Shown piece by piece: positions 38,802 through 46,849 of a stretch of 58,838 nt of DNA. Both the position numbers and the translations under genes were made by a program. Source of the DNA: Jiangella anatolica (lineage in GTDB: Bacteria > Actinomycetota > Actinomycetes > Jiangellales > Jiangellaceae); NCBI RefSeq assembly GCF_003236295.1, contig NZ_POTW01000033.1, forward strand, positions 1 through 58,838, in the 5' to 3' direction. The notes beneath the pieces were generated by a model. That model made no database searches, was not told where the DNA came from, and worked only from the letters and a program-made list of their open reading frames with translations. Within the stretch, counting starts at the first letter, position 1; every line of letters starts with the position of its first letter.

Positions 38802-39002
38802 CTACTGGATCTTCGCTTGTTCGCGGTTGATGACGCCGATGATGATGCCCACCAGCGCGACGGCGGCGACGAACACCGCGGCGGCGATCACGACGTACTC
38901 GAGCGTCGTGGCGCCCTGCTCGCGGCGACGGCCGGCCAGTTCGGAGAAGCGGTCGCGCAGCTCTGCGGACAGGACCGTCATCCATGTCTGGAGTTGCAGC
39001 AT
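38802..39002 (-). CDS. flp: Flp/Fap-type major pilin
   Basis: A 66-residue pilin subunit with a type IVb (Flp) N-terminus. RRREQG is followed by ATTLEYVVIAAAVFVAAVALVGIIIGVI; predicted cleavage is after G30, with Glu at +5 (E35) and the adjacent Tyr typical of Flp. A single helix forms the fibre core and the polar C-terminus is very short. RBS GAGAGGAAC lies upstream. It follows tadC by 125 bp, which contains a probable stem-loop that may raise its expression relative to the assembly genes. Confidence 0.92.
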   Translation of the reverse strand: MLQLQTWMTVLSAELRDRFSELAGRRREQGATTLEYVVIAAAVFVAAVALVGIIIGVINREQAKIQ

Positions 39003-39033
39003 TGTCGTGTTCCTCTCGGGGGTGCGGGCTGGT

Positions 39034-39093
39034 CCCGACCCGTCACAGCTGTAGGCATGTCGGGGGAGCCTTTTGTGACGCGTCAGGGTCGGG
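39034..39093 (-). promoter_or_regulatory. Stem-loop in flp leader
   Basis: CCCGACCCGTCACA (39034-39047) pairs with TGTGAC (39074-39079) and GGGTCGGG (39086-39093), a 14-bp composite stem interrupted by six unpaired bases on one side. The structure lies in the 125-bp tadC-flp gap. It could stabilise the pilin mRNA or partially terminate the upstream message; the sequence does not say which. Confidence 0.55.
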
Positions 39094-39127
39094 GGAATTC
39101 CTGACTGAGGAAATTACGGACAATTGG

Positions 39128-40033
39128 CTATTCGAGCATACGCATCACCGTGGGAGCCGCGAGTAGAGCCATGAAAACCACGCCCAGAAGTGCGACGGGC
39201 ATGACCATTCGTTCGCTGTCGGCGTTGGCGCGAGCGTGCTCGGCCGACAGGGTGGCGTCGCGTAGTCCGCTGGCGCGGGCGCGCAGGCTCTCGTAGACCG
39301 TGGCGCCCTCCTCACCGGACAGCCGCATGATGTCGGCGAGGTCGTCCAGGTCGCTGAGGCCGAGCTGCACCGACAGCGTGTGCAGCCCCTCCCAGGGGGT
39401 CGTGCCGGACCACCGGGCCCGGGCCAGCTCCTCGCGCAGCCGCTGGAACACCCAGGAGTCGCCCACCTCGGCGGCGTTCTCCAGCGCCTGCGTGGACCCG
39501 GCGCCGCCGGCGCGTTCCAGCGCGACGAGGTCGATGTAGGCGCCGAGCGCCCGGGTGAACTCCTCGCGGGCGCTACCGGCCTTCGACCGGGTCTCGATGT
39601 CGGGCAGGAACCACATGACGACGGCGAGGATCAGGCCGACGAAGGCCGGCACCGTGAACGGCAGCGAGACGCCGGTGATGGCCAGCGTCAGCGTCAGGAT
39701 CGCCGGGAACGCCAGGCCGAGCAGCGCCCACAGCGCCTTCTCGCCGTAGTAGCGGTAGGCGGGGATGCGCAGCAGGTCCAGCTCCTGGCGCGGCAGCCGG
39801 AAGCCGACCAGCGTCGGCAACCGCTGTTCCAGGAACCGGCCGAGACGGTCCTGGAACAGCGAGCCGGACTGCGTCGTCTGCGGCTCCAGCGACCGGGTCG
39901 ACTCGGTGCCGGTGTCGTGCAGCCGGACCAGCGTGGCCCGCAGGTGCGGCTGCGCCGGGACCAGTTCGCGCACGACCAGTGCCAGTCCGAGGCCGGCCAG
40001 CGCGCCGGCGAGGATGCCGAGCTCCCAGATCAT
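39128..40033 (-). CDS. tadC: Tad pilus platform protein TadC (GspF family)
   Basis: A 301-residue inner-membrane protein with the T2SSF domain. It has an N-terminal helix (ELGILAGALAGLGLALVV) and two helices near ALWALLGLAFPAILTLTLAI and FTVPAFVGLILAVVMWFLPD. The cytoplasmic GspF segment runs ALGAYIDLVALERAGGAGSTQALENAAEVGD, and the last helix is VMPVALLGVVFMALLAAPTVM. The ATG overlaps the tadB stop by 4 bp. With TadB it forms the membrane platform that the TadA ATPase drives. Confidence 0.9.
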   Translation of the reverse strand: MIWELGILAGALAGLGLALVVRELVPAQPHLRATLVRLHDTGTESTRSLEPQTTQSGSLFQDRLGRFLEQRLPTLVGFRLPRQELDLLRIPAYRYYGEKALWALLGLAFPAILTLTLAITGVSLPFTVPAFVGLILAVVMWFLPDIETRSKAGSAREEFTRALGAYIDLVALERAGGAGSTQALENAAEVGDSWVFQRLREELARARWSGTTPWEGLHTLSVQLGLSDLDDLADIMRLSGEEGATVYESLRARASGLRDATLSAEHARANADSERMVMPVALLGVVFMALLAAPTVMRMLE

Positions 40034-40938
40034 CGCGCCTCCGCCCGGGTCGGTCCGGCGGACGAGCGCAGGTCCCAGCCCATGATCCGCGGCAGCGGCC
40101 GGGGCTTGGTGATCTGGCGCATCCACAGCAGGCAGAGCACGTAGCAGCTGAGCAGCACGATCAGCACGATCTGGCCGATGGCCGAGCCGTACGGCTCGAT
40201 GTAGGAGCTGTTGAACGTCATGAAGCCGAGCACGACCAGGGTGATGATCGTGACCATCCGCGCCGTCGTGCGGGGCTTGGACCGGTCCGCCTCGATCTTG
40301 CGCCGCACCTGGACGTCCTGCGCCACCGTCGCGGCCAGCCCCTCCAGCACCGCCGCGAGCCCGGCGCCGCGCCGCGTCGCGCCCAGGATCAGCGACGACG
40401 CGATCAGGTCGCCCGTGGCGTCGCCGAGGTCGTCGGCGAACGCGCGCAGCGCCGCGACCGTGGGCCAGCGCGCCCGCAGCCGGGCCACCAGCGTCGTCAC
40501 CTCCGAACGCAGCGCATCGGGGGTCGACTTCATGGTGGCGGTGATGGCCTGCTCCAGCCCGACGCCGACGGTGAGCACGCCGGCCAGCGACCGCGTCCAC
40601 TCCTCCATCGCCTCGAGCTTGGCGACAGGTGTGGCCGTCGGCGGCGGCGCGAGCAGGGCGGGCAGGCCGATCAGCGCGGCCGGCACCAGCAGGACGAGGA
40701 TGAGCCAGCCGGTGAGCAGCCAGGCGACCAGGCCGCCGGCGATGCCGATGCCGAGCAGGATGCGCAGCTGCCGGGCGGCTGGGTTGCGACCGCCGGTCAT
40801 GCTGACGAACCGGGCCTTGATCCGCTGCCCGGACGTGGCCGGACGGGCCCGCACCGGCTGCGGGACCAGCCCGAGCACGACCAGCAGGATCCCGCCCAGC
40901 ACGAGGATCGCCGCGAGCGCCGCGGCGAACGGGGTCAT
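40030..40938 (-). CDS. tadB: Tad pilus platform protein TadB (GspF family)
   Basis: A 302-residue inner-membrane T2SSF-type protein. There are two N-terminal helices (PFAAALAAILVLGGILLVVLGLVP and GIAGGLVAWLLTGWLILVLLVPAALIGLPALL). The cytoplasmic GspF domain includes LAGVLTVGVGLEQAITATMKSTP and SLILGATRRGAGLAAVLEGLAATVAQDVQVRRKIEADRSKPRTTARM. C-terminal helices end in WMRQIT. Start and stop both overlap neighbours by 4 bp, giving a fixed TadA:TadB:TadC synthesis ratio. Confidence 0.9.
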   Translation of the reverse strand: MTPFAAALAAILVLGGILLVVLGLVPQPVRARPATSGQRIKARFVSMTGGRNPAARQLRILLGIGIAGGLVAWLLTGWLILVLLVPAALIGLPALLAPPPTATPVAKLEAMEEWTRSLAGVLTVGVGLEQAITATMKSTPDALRSEVTTLVARLRARWPTVAALRAFADDLGDATGDLIASSLILGATRRGAGLAAVLEGLAATVAQDVQVRRKIEADRSKPRTTARMVTIITLVVLGFMTFNSSYIEPYGSAIGQIVLIVLLSCYVLCLLWMRQITKPRPLPRIMGWDLRSSAGPTRAEAR

Positions 40939-42518
40939 GGCACACCGCCGTGGTCGAGCAGCCGCGGGTTGAAGCCGACCCGTTCCAGGTCCGGCAGCCA
41001 GATCGGCGGCGTGCCGGGGACGGCGCGGCCGTCGGGCCCGGGCTGGAACACGTCGGTGACGGCGGGCAGGCCGTGCTCGCCGGGCTCGAGCGCGATGATC
41101 TCGCTGATATAGCGGTAGCGCTTGCCGCCGGAGTGGCTGTTGTCGACCAGCTCGATCTGGACGATCAGGTCGATGTGCTCGGCGATCTGCCGGTACGCGA
41201 ACGACTCGGTGACGTGCTGACCGGCCTCCATGGCGCAGGTGACCAGACGCTCGATCGCCGCCCGGGCGGAATGCGCGTGCGTCGTCGACAACGAGCCGGC
41301 GCCGGACTGCATCGCCTTGAACATCGGCAGCACTTCGCGCCCGCGCACCTCGCCGACGATCAGCCGTGACAGGTTCATCCGCAGCGAGTCGAAGACGAGG
41401 TCGTCGAGCGTGATCTCGCCGACCGCTCGGCCGTCGGGACCGCGCTCGCCGCTGCCCGGCCGGGCCTCCCAGGCCACGATCCGCTTGTGCCGTTCGGGCA
41501 TGTCGTGCAGGTGCAACTCGTACTCGGTCTCGATGGTGCCGATGCGCTCCATCGGATCGAGCTCGTTCGTCAGGGCCCGGACCAGGGTCGTCTTCCCCGC
41601 GCCCTGCGCTCCGGACACGACGAGACTCTTGCGGGCGCGGACGGCCGTCGCCAGGAACGCCGCCGCGGCCGGGCTGAGCATGTCGAGATCGACGAGCTCC
41701 TTGATGCCGATGTCGGTCAGCCGGTGCTTGCGGATGACGGCGACCGGCCGCGGGGTGATCCACGCGGTGGCCGCGAGCCGGGACCCGTCGCGCAGCCGCA
41801 GGTGCAGCCGCGGGTTCGACGGCGAGAACGGCCGCTCGTTGGTGCCCGTGCGGGTGGCCAGGAACGACAGCGTCTCGATCAGCTCCTCGTCGCTGTCGGC
41901 CACCGCCGGGCCCTCGACGATGCGCCCGTCGTGGTAGATCAGGTGGACGTTGTCGTGGCCGTTGATCTCGATGTTCTCGATGCCGGGGTCGTCGACCAGC
42001 GGCTGCAGCCGGCCCAGGCCGAACAGCGCGGCCATGATCGCCTCGGCCAGCTGGATCTGCTCGTCCGGCGTGATGATCGGCAGGCCCTTGGTGAGCGCCC
42101 GCTCGGCGTGGTCGGCCAGCAGTTCGACGACGATGCTGCGGCCCAGCTCGCGCCGGCCGGCATCGTCGAGGCCCTCGCGGGTGCGCAGCGCGTGCGCCAG
42201 CTGGTCGGCGGCCTGCTCGCGGTAGGCGCGGACCAGGCCCCAGTCGACCTCGCCGTTGGGCGCGGTACGCAAGGTGTCGCCGTTGCGCTCCAGCGCGGTG
42301 AGGACCTCGGCGCGCCGGGCGTGCTGCCCGCTGCCGCCGGGGCCCCGCTGTGCCGACGCGAGCCGCGCCTGCAGCGACCGGCGCAGGTCGCTCTGGCCGG
42401 CCGGCCCGCTCAGCGAGTGCCCGTCGCCCCACTCGTCGCCGGCGCCGTTGCCGCCGTCGGGCTCGGCGAACAGCGGCAGGTTCTCCAGGCTCGCCGCGGC
42501 GTTCGTGGGGTCAGCCAT
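40935..42518 (-). CDS. tadA: Tad secretion/pilus ATPase TadA (CpaF)
   Basis: Hexameric secretion ATPase of 527 residues that powers Flp pilus assembly. Walker A GAQGAGKT is at residues 303-310. The Asp box is around ETEYELHLHDMPERHKRIVAWEARPG, Walker B is SRLIVGEVRGREVLPMFKAMQSG, and the His box is STTHAHSARAAIERL. A long N-terminal region (1-110) precedes the CpaF-like N-domain. The gene overlaps the TadZ-like gene by 8 bp upstream and tadB by 4 bp downstream. This sequence also resembles VirB11-type ATPases, but the tadBC context decides it. Confidence 0.94.
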   Translation of the reverse strand: MADPTNAAASLENLPLFAEPDGGNGAGDEWGDGHSLSGPAGQSDLRRSLQARLASAQRGPGGSGQHARRAEVLTALERNGDTLRTAPNGEVDWGLVRAYREQAADQLAHALRTREGLDDAGRRELGRSIVVELLADHAERALTKGLPIITPDEQIQLAEAIMAALFGLGRLQPLVDDPGIENIEINGHDNVHLIYHDGRIVEGPAVADSDEELIETLSFLATRTGTNERPFSPSNPRLHLRLRDGSRLAATAWITPRPVAVIRKHRLTDIGIKELVDLDMLSPAAAAFLATAVRARKSLVVSGAQGAGKTTLVRALTNELDPMERIGTIETEYELHLHDMPERHKRIVAWEARPGSGERGPDGRAVGEITLDDLVFDSLRMNLSRLIVGEVRGREVLPMFKAMQSGAGSLSTTHAHSARAAIERLVTCAMEAGQHVTESFAYRQIAEHIDLIVQIELVDNSHSGGKRYRYISEIIALEPGEHGLPAVTDVFQPGPDGRAVPGTPPIWLPDLERVGFNPRLLDHGGVP

Positions 42519-43320
42519 AGGTCTCCTCCATCATGGACTCGGCGACCGGGGCCAGCCGGGTGCGATGGCGGTCGATCAGCTCGTGCACGGCGCCGATGAC
42601 GACCCGCGTGCTGCGGAACAGCGGAGCCGCCGCGAACCGCCGTCCGTACGGCGCCCCGACGCTCAGCGAGTCGGACGCCGCCTGGTCCCATGCCATCGAG
42701 GCCAGCACCGGCGCGCCGAGCGCGGAGTGGATCTCGCGGGCCCGGTACGGCTGGCCCTCGCCGATCAGCAGCATCGCCAGCGTGTCGTCGCCCTGCCCGA
42801 GCTCGACGAGGTCCTCGCGCAGGACGTTGACCCGGGCCCGGGCCGCGCTGACGGCGGGCAGCGTCGTCCGCGTCACCAGCAGGACGGCGTCGGCGGAGCG
42901 CAGCAGCGGCATCGGCCCGTGCCGCATGCCCAGCCGCCCGGCGTCGACGATGACGTCGGTGCCGGTGCGCTCCAGGTTGGCCAGCACGATGCTCAGCGGT
43001 GACCACAGCTTGTCCATGCTGGCCGCCTGCTGCGCGTTGACCAGGCCGGGCACCAGCCGGACGCGGTCCTCGATGAGCGCGATGGTCTGGTCGTAGAACT
43101 TCTTGTCCAGCACGCCGCGCCGGTGCGCGACCGCCAGGCTGACCAGCCCGCGGTCCGGCGGAACGGTGCCGCGCAGGTAGCCCGCGAGGATGCTGCTGCT
43201 GCCGGCGACGTCGGCCTCGACCAGCACGACCGGCCGCGGCCACAGCATGGCCATGGCCAGCGCCGTGGTCGTGACGCCGGGGGCGCCCCGGGCCGAGGTG
43301 AGCGCGACGACCGCCATCAC
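42511..43320 (-). CDS. TadZ/CpaE-like P-loop protein with degenerate Walker A
   Basis: A ParA/MinD-fold protein of 269 residues, placed where TadZ/CpaE sits (between CpaB and CpaF). TadZ targets the pilus apparatus to a site on the membrane. The P-loop reads ALTSARGAPGVTTTALAMAM. Both lysines of the deviant Walker A motif (K-G-G-x-G-K-T) are missing and GKT is GVT. Walker B-like VVLVEADVAGSS and DVIVDAGRLG remain. Nucleotide hydrolysis is therefore doubtful. It overlaps the SAF-domain gene by 4 bp and tadA by 8 bp. Confidence 0.82.
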   Translation of the reverse strand: MMAVVALTSARGAPGVTTTALAMAMLWPRPVVLVEADVAGSSSILAGYLRGTVPPDRGLVSLAVAHRRGVLDKKFYDQTIALIEDRVRLVPGLVNAQQAASMDKLWSPLSIVLANLERTGTDVIVDAGRLGMRHGPMPLLRSADAVLLVTRTTLPAVSAARARVNVLREDLVELGQGDDTLAMLLIGEGQPYRAREIHSALGAPVLASMAWDQAASDSLSVGAPYGRRFAAAPLFRSTRVVIGAVHELIDRHRTRLAPVAESMMEETYG

Positions 43321-44015
43321 TGGCCTCCCGCGCGCGACATCAGGACGACGACGATCCGGGTGGTGGCGACGCGGGCGGCGAGGTCGGGCGCGCGGACCTC
43401 CGGGACGATGACGTTGACCATGTGCTGGCCGGACTCCTCGTCGGTCGTCGTGGACACGACGGTCGCCTCGATCGAGTCCGGCGTCGAGCCGGGCGGGTCG
43501 TCCTGCGGGTTCGGGGTGTCGACGATGCGGACGATGTCGCCCGGGCGCAGCGCCTCGCCCGGCAGCTGGGCGGCGGTGACCGCCACGCCGACCATCGCCT
43601 CGCCTTCGCCGGGCCGGACGTCGCTGCTGTACGAGCCCTCGGTGACCAGCGTGCCAGCCGGTAGATCGACCGACGCGTACTGGCCGACGATCTCGCTCTG
43701 CCGCGCCGCCGGGATCGGATCCAGCGCCGGATCGGTGTTGATGTTCGCCGTCGTCAGGTCGTCCTCGGTGATCTGCTCGCCGCGGGCGACGTCCTCGCGG
43801 ACGGCGACGACCCGAACCGTGTCGCTCATGCTTGTCGCCAGCCAGGCCGCGCCCAGGCCGCCGAGCGCGACCAGGGCCACGCCGAGGCCGATCAACGCCG
43901 GTCGGCGGCGCTGCTTCGGCGGTGCTGCGACGGCGGGCTCGAGCTTCGCCTCGGCGATGTCGAACTCGTCGTCGAGGTGGTCGGGCGCCGGCTGATGGGT
44001 GGGGGGCGAACTCAT
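43317..44015 (-). CDS. SAF-domain pilus assembly protein (CpaB/RcpC-like)
   Basis: A 232-residue protein. The N-terminus is cytoplasmic and acidic, with a single helix (RPALIGLGVALVALGGLGAAWLAT, residues 39-62). The external SAF domain follows: VVAVREDVARGEQITEDDLTTANIN, VDLPAGTLVTEGSY and a beta-clip core, as in CpaB/RcpC. CpaB proteins act outside the membrane in Flp pilus assembly. It is the first clearly Tad-type gene, 48 bp after the RHH-like gene, and overlaps the TadZ-like gene by 4 bp. Confidence 0.85.
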   Translation of the reverse strand: MSSPPTHQPAPDHLDDEFDIAEAKLEPAVAAPPKQRRRPALIGLGVALVALGGLGAAWLATSMSDTVRVVAVREDVARGEQITEDDLTTANINTDPALDPIPAARQSEIVGQYASVDLPAGTLVTEGSYSSDVRPGEGEAMVGVAVTAAQLPGEALRPGDIVRIVDTPNPQDDPPGSTPDSIEATVVSTTTDEESGQHMVNVIVPEVRAPDLAARVATTRIVVVLMSRAGGQ

Positions 44016-44063
44016 CGCTGCCGTCCTGCGTTGTTCCGGGGAATGGTGCTGAGGGCTGGTCGC

Positions 44064-44543
44064 TCAGGTGGTGCTGTCGAGGTAGTGCGCGAGGGCCAGG
44101 GTGGCCAGCCGGCTGCGGGAACCCGCGCCGAGCTCGGTGACGAGCCGGTCCAGTACCTCGTAGTCCTGCTCGTACAGGCGGACGTTGAGGGGTGAGAGCG
44201 GCTCGGCCACGGGAAGCTGGGGCTTCGCCGTGCGGGCGGTGAAGAGGCGGCCTCCGATGCTGCTGGACTGGTTGTGGAGTTGTGTCAGGTGCTCGTGTCC
44301 GGCCTCGATCGCGTCGATGAGGATCTGGCCGTTCGACCGGCCGGACCGCTGCCGCTCCGCCGCCACCAGCGACAGCAGCGACGACGGGACGTGCACCACG
44401 CTCGGCTTGATGACCGGCGCGTCGTCGGCGACGGTGCCGGACCCGACCGAGCGGCGGGCCAGGACGGTGTCCAGGTCCGCTGTGTCCACCACTGGGGTCG
44501 TGCTCCGTTGCAGGAACTCAGTGGTCGGAGTGCTCTCGGTCAA
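44064..44543 (-). CDS. Ribbon-helix-helix-like protein of unknown role
   Basis: A 159-residue protein whose C-terminal 40 residues (PLNVRLYEQDYEVLDRLVTELGAGSRSRLATLALAHYL) have the strand-helix-turn-helix pattern of MetJ/Arc-type DNA-binding proteins. The N-terminal part includes PSVVHVPSSLLSLVAAERQRSGRSNGQILIDAIEAG, also RHH-like. It may therefore have two RHH-like units. The TTG start at 44543 is chosen because GAGGAGG lies 6-7 nt upstream; an upstream in-frame ATG lacks a ribosome-binding site. It heads the Tad operon and may regulate it. It could also be a partition or relaxosome-accessory protein, as in conjugative elements. Confidence 0.72.
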   Translation of the reverse strand: MTESTPTTEFLQRSTTPVVDTADLDTVLARRSVGSGTVADDAPVIKPSVVHVPSSLLSLVAAERQRSGRSNGQILIDAIEAGHEHLTQLHNQSSSIGGRLFTARTAKPQLPVAEPLSPLNVRLYEQDYEVLDRLVTELGAGSRSRLATLALAHYLDSTT

Positions 44544-44981
44544 CGCCGGCCTCCTCGCCTCAGGTGCGAGACCGCGCCCTGCACGGGCGATCTCGTGGCA
44601 TGAGGGTAGGTGACCGCCGCCACACCTGCATAGAGCGTGCATGGTTAAGACTTGGCGAGCGTCTGGTGACTGTATGACCCATGTATGGGCTCCATCCGGG
44701 GTGGCCCGAACCGCCCTGCCGGCTCGGCCATTCAGCCGATCTTCACCGCTGACCTGCGGCTGCGCAAGCCGAATCGGTCAGTTGGAGGATCACGGAGTGG
44801 CCCAAGTGGCGGACGTGAACGATGTGAGCCGGGATGCCCGTGATACGGGCATCTGGTGCCGCGACGACGGGCCTCGTGCGGCGAAAGCGGGTGCTGTGGG
44901 GTCGCGCGGCGGCGGCGGTTGCCTACGGCGGCTGCGCTGGCCTGGGATTGGGGTGCTGTGTCCGGGCGGACTTCTTACGCC

Positions 44982-45083
44982 GCCTCCGGCAACCGCCGCC
45001 GCCGCGCTGGGGTGGGTGCCCAGGCCGCTGCCGCGCTTGGCTGAGTGCTCTGCGGCCTCCGGCAACCGCCGCCGCCGCGCTGG
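44982..45083. repeat. 29-bp direct repeat pair
   Basis: The 29 bases at 44982-45010 and 45055-45083 are identical, beginning GCCTCCGGCAACCGCC and ending CGCGCTGG, and spaced 73 bp apart start to start. A related inverted copy (GGCGGCGGCGGTTGCC) lies just upstream near 44908-44923. Confidence 0.85.
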
Positions 45084-45122
45084 CGTGGGTGCATCCGCTC
45101 CTGCGGTGGTGTGTTGGGCGGC

Positions 45123-45212
45123 CTTGGCACGCCGGAGTGCTCCACAATCACGGCATTTCGGGCGTGCCAGGTGACCTGCGGCGTGCCGAGCACGACGCTG
45201 GAGCGTGCCAAG
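45123..45212. repeat. 90-bp repeat element, copy A, with inverted ends
   Basis: The element starts CTTGGCACGC and ends with the exact complement GCGTGCCAAG. It shares about 79 of 90 positions with copy B at 45500-45589. Conserved internal blocks include CCGGAGTG, CGGCATTTCGGGCG and GCGTGCCGAGCACG. The perfect 10-bp inverted ends suggest a MITE-like or structured intergenic repeat; no target-site duplication is obvious. Confidence 0.8.
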
Positions 45213-45499
45213 CGTGCTGCGCCGCGGACCAGGATCGGGCAGCTGCCAGGGGGCGCGGGCGGGCACGCTCCCGGCGTCTGCTGCCGTGGTCCGGATCCAG
45301 CGTGGCATCCCACGCGGCGACGTGATCTGGCCGCACGTGCGGCGGGTGCCCCCACGTGCGCCGGAGGTACCTCACCCGCGTCAGCACCGCATGATCACCG
45401 ACGGCGACGGCCATCCGGCGCGCCGGGGGCGATGTACCCGCGCGACGAGTCAGGCCGCAGGGCCGAGCGGCGTCGTCCCCGCCGCGCGACGTGCCCAGC

Positions 45500-45589
45500 C
45501 TTGGCACGCCGGAGTGTTCCACAAACGCGGCATTTCGGGCGCTCCTGGTCGCCTCCAGCGTGCCGAGCACGCCGCTGGAGCGTGCCAAG
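45500..45589. repeat. 90-bp repeat element, copy B, with inverted ends
   Basis: Same orientation and exactly the same length as copy A, with identical 10-bp inverted ends. Eleven substitutions and no indels separate the two copies, and the differences cluster in the middle. Both ends can fold back on themselves through the terminal repeats. Confidence 0.8.
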
Positions 45590-45795
45590 CCCGCGAGCTT
45601 CGCGGATCGCGTCGCGCGCTCGCGTCCGCCCACAGACGACGGTCGCACACGGTCCGGCGTCGGCTCACCTCGGGCGGCGGCAGCGGTGGCCGGCCTCCGT
45701 GCGGCGCCGGGCCGGAAGCCGGCACCTCGTCCTGATCTCGATGTGCAGCCGTCGCCGGCCGCATCGTTGTACGCGTCGCCCCCTGCGTCGCCGGG

Positions 45796-46596
45796 TCACG
45801 CTGCCGCGGGGACGTCGGCGCGGACCTGGCGCGCCACCTTGCGGATGGCCCGGCTGGCCCGCTGCCGCGCGGCCGGCCAGCTGAGGCCGTGCCGCTCCGC
45901 CGCCGCGGCGCCGCCCTCGCTGCCGGGCGCCGGCGAGTAGATGTCGAGGACCAGCGTCGCGTCAGCCGCGGTGATCGTGCCCTCGTCGACCGCCCAGGTG
46001 AGCAGGTTCAGCAGCTCGTGGTCGGCGGTGGTCCGCCCGGACGCGGCCGGCGGCACGAGATCGGCGGCCAGGATGTCGGGCGGGGTGGGCGTCTCGCTGA
46101 GCTGATGGGTGAGCTCGCCGGTGACGGCGCGCAGGGTCTCCATCGCGATGTTCGCCGCGACCTTCGCCGGCCGGCGCTCGATCGGGTACGTCGCGACGAT
46201 CGTCCACAGGGCCGCGACGGCGGTGTGCTCCAGCGCCGGCTTCGTGTCGCGGCCGGCGCGCGTCATGGCGATGCGGACGGCCTTGCCGAGCATCAGCTGC
46301 AGCACCGTCCGCCCGGCCAGAGAGTCGCCGGCGCGGGCGAGGCGCAGCAGCGCGAGCAGGATCCGGTCGGCCTGCTCCGCGTCAGCCGCCGCGACCGCCA
46401 GCTCGACGTCCTCGAGGGCGAGGCAGCCGGCCAGTTCGGGGTGCCGGCCGGCCCAGTGGGCGACGGCGGACTCGGTGCGCGGGTCGGCGCGCAGCCGGGC
46501 CCACTCGGCGTTCAACCGGCCCACGAGACTGTCGTCGGCGCGGCGCCGGGCGCCGGTGCAGGTGACGTCCTGGGCGGTGGTGGCTGGGATCGGCAT
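45796..46596 (-). CDS. Sigma-region-4-like HTH protein, probable regulator of the T4SS locus
   Basis: A 266-residue protein with no signal or membrane helix. The C-terminal 50 residues (TITAADATLVLDIY then GGAAAAERHGLSWPAARQRASRAIRKVARQVRADV) form a sigma-4-type helix-turn-helix. The N-terminal 200 residues are helical (EWARLRADPRTESAVAHWAGRHPELAGCL; VAALWTIVATYPIERRPAKVAANIAMETLRAV) without a clear sigma-2. The ATG at 46596 is chosen because GGAGGAG lies about 9 nt upstream. It is divergent from the T4SS operon across a 253-bp gap containing CTTGCCC repeats. I do not recognise a named family; regulator of the divergent operon is the likeliest role. Confidence 0.72.
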   Translation of the reverse strand: MPIPATTAQDVTCTGARRRADDSLVGRLNAEWARLRADPRTESAVAHWAGRHPELAGCLALEDVELAVAAADAEQADRILLALLRLARAGDSLAGRTVLQLMLGKAVRIAMTRAGRDTKPALEHTAVAALWTIVATYPIERRPAKVAANIAMETLRAVTGELTHQLSETPTPPDILAADLVPPAASGRTTADHELLNLLTWAVDEGTITAADATLVLDIYSPAPGSEGGAAAAERHGLSWPAARQRASRAIRKVARQVRADVPAAA

Positions 46597-46646
46597 CGGG
46601 GTTGCTCCTCCGGGGTGGATCGACCCGTCCACCGTCGCCGCCGGGG

Positions 46647-46730
46647 CTTGCCCGGCTTCTTGCCCGGAGCGGTCCGACGCCGGAGAAACTTCTTGCCCTG
46701 ACGCGGAGTGTGCAGGTCAGCGGCTTGCCC
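46647..46730. promoter_or_regulatory. Four CTTGCCC motifs in divergent promoter region
   Basis: CTTGCCC occurs at 46647-46653, 46659-46665, 46692-46698 and 46724-46730, all in the same orientation. Spacings of 12, 33 and 32 bp are close to whole helical turns. Two copies are embedded in GGCTT(C)TTGCCCGG contexts. They lie between the HTH gene and the T4SS operon and could be regulator binding sites, or -35-like elements. Confidence 0.45.
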
Positions 46731-46849
46731 ACTGACCGTGATGACACGAATGCCCGATCTTCGCCGCAACCCGCGCCGATCGCCCCGTCACAAGACGCCG
46801 CCCGCCGGCACCTACGCAGACAACCGACCCGCCGACCGAGGAGCCCGAC

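Larger units (their letters stand above)
44544..45795. other. Repeat-rich segment without a convincing gene
   Basis: About 1.25 kb between the Tad and T4SS-like loci. Open frames exist on both strands but none has a family motif, a supported start or consistent codon use. It holds two 90-bp elements, a 29-bp direct repeat and an inverted partial copy of that repeat. It also contains the Tad operon promoter region at its left end. It could be decayed coding sequence or an island boundary. Confidence 0.6.

Noticed and set aside
40935..42518. Alternative reading of the ATPase as a conjugative VirB11
   Set aside because: tadB, tadC, a TadZ-like and an SAF gene are fused to it by overlaps, and the Flp pilin follows, so Tad is the better assignment.
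44641..45884. Long plus-strand open frames across the repeat-rich gap
   Set aside because: They have no family motifs and no good ribosome sites. Their composition is Arg/Pro/Ala-rich, as expected for non-coding high-GC sequence, and they run through the 90-bp and 29-bp repeats.
46597..46849. Possible T4SS promoter using TTGCCC as -35
   Set aside because: No -10-like hexamer lies 16-19 bp downstream, so I list the motifs only as candidate binding sites.
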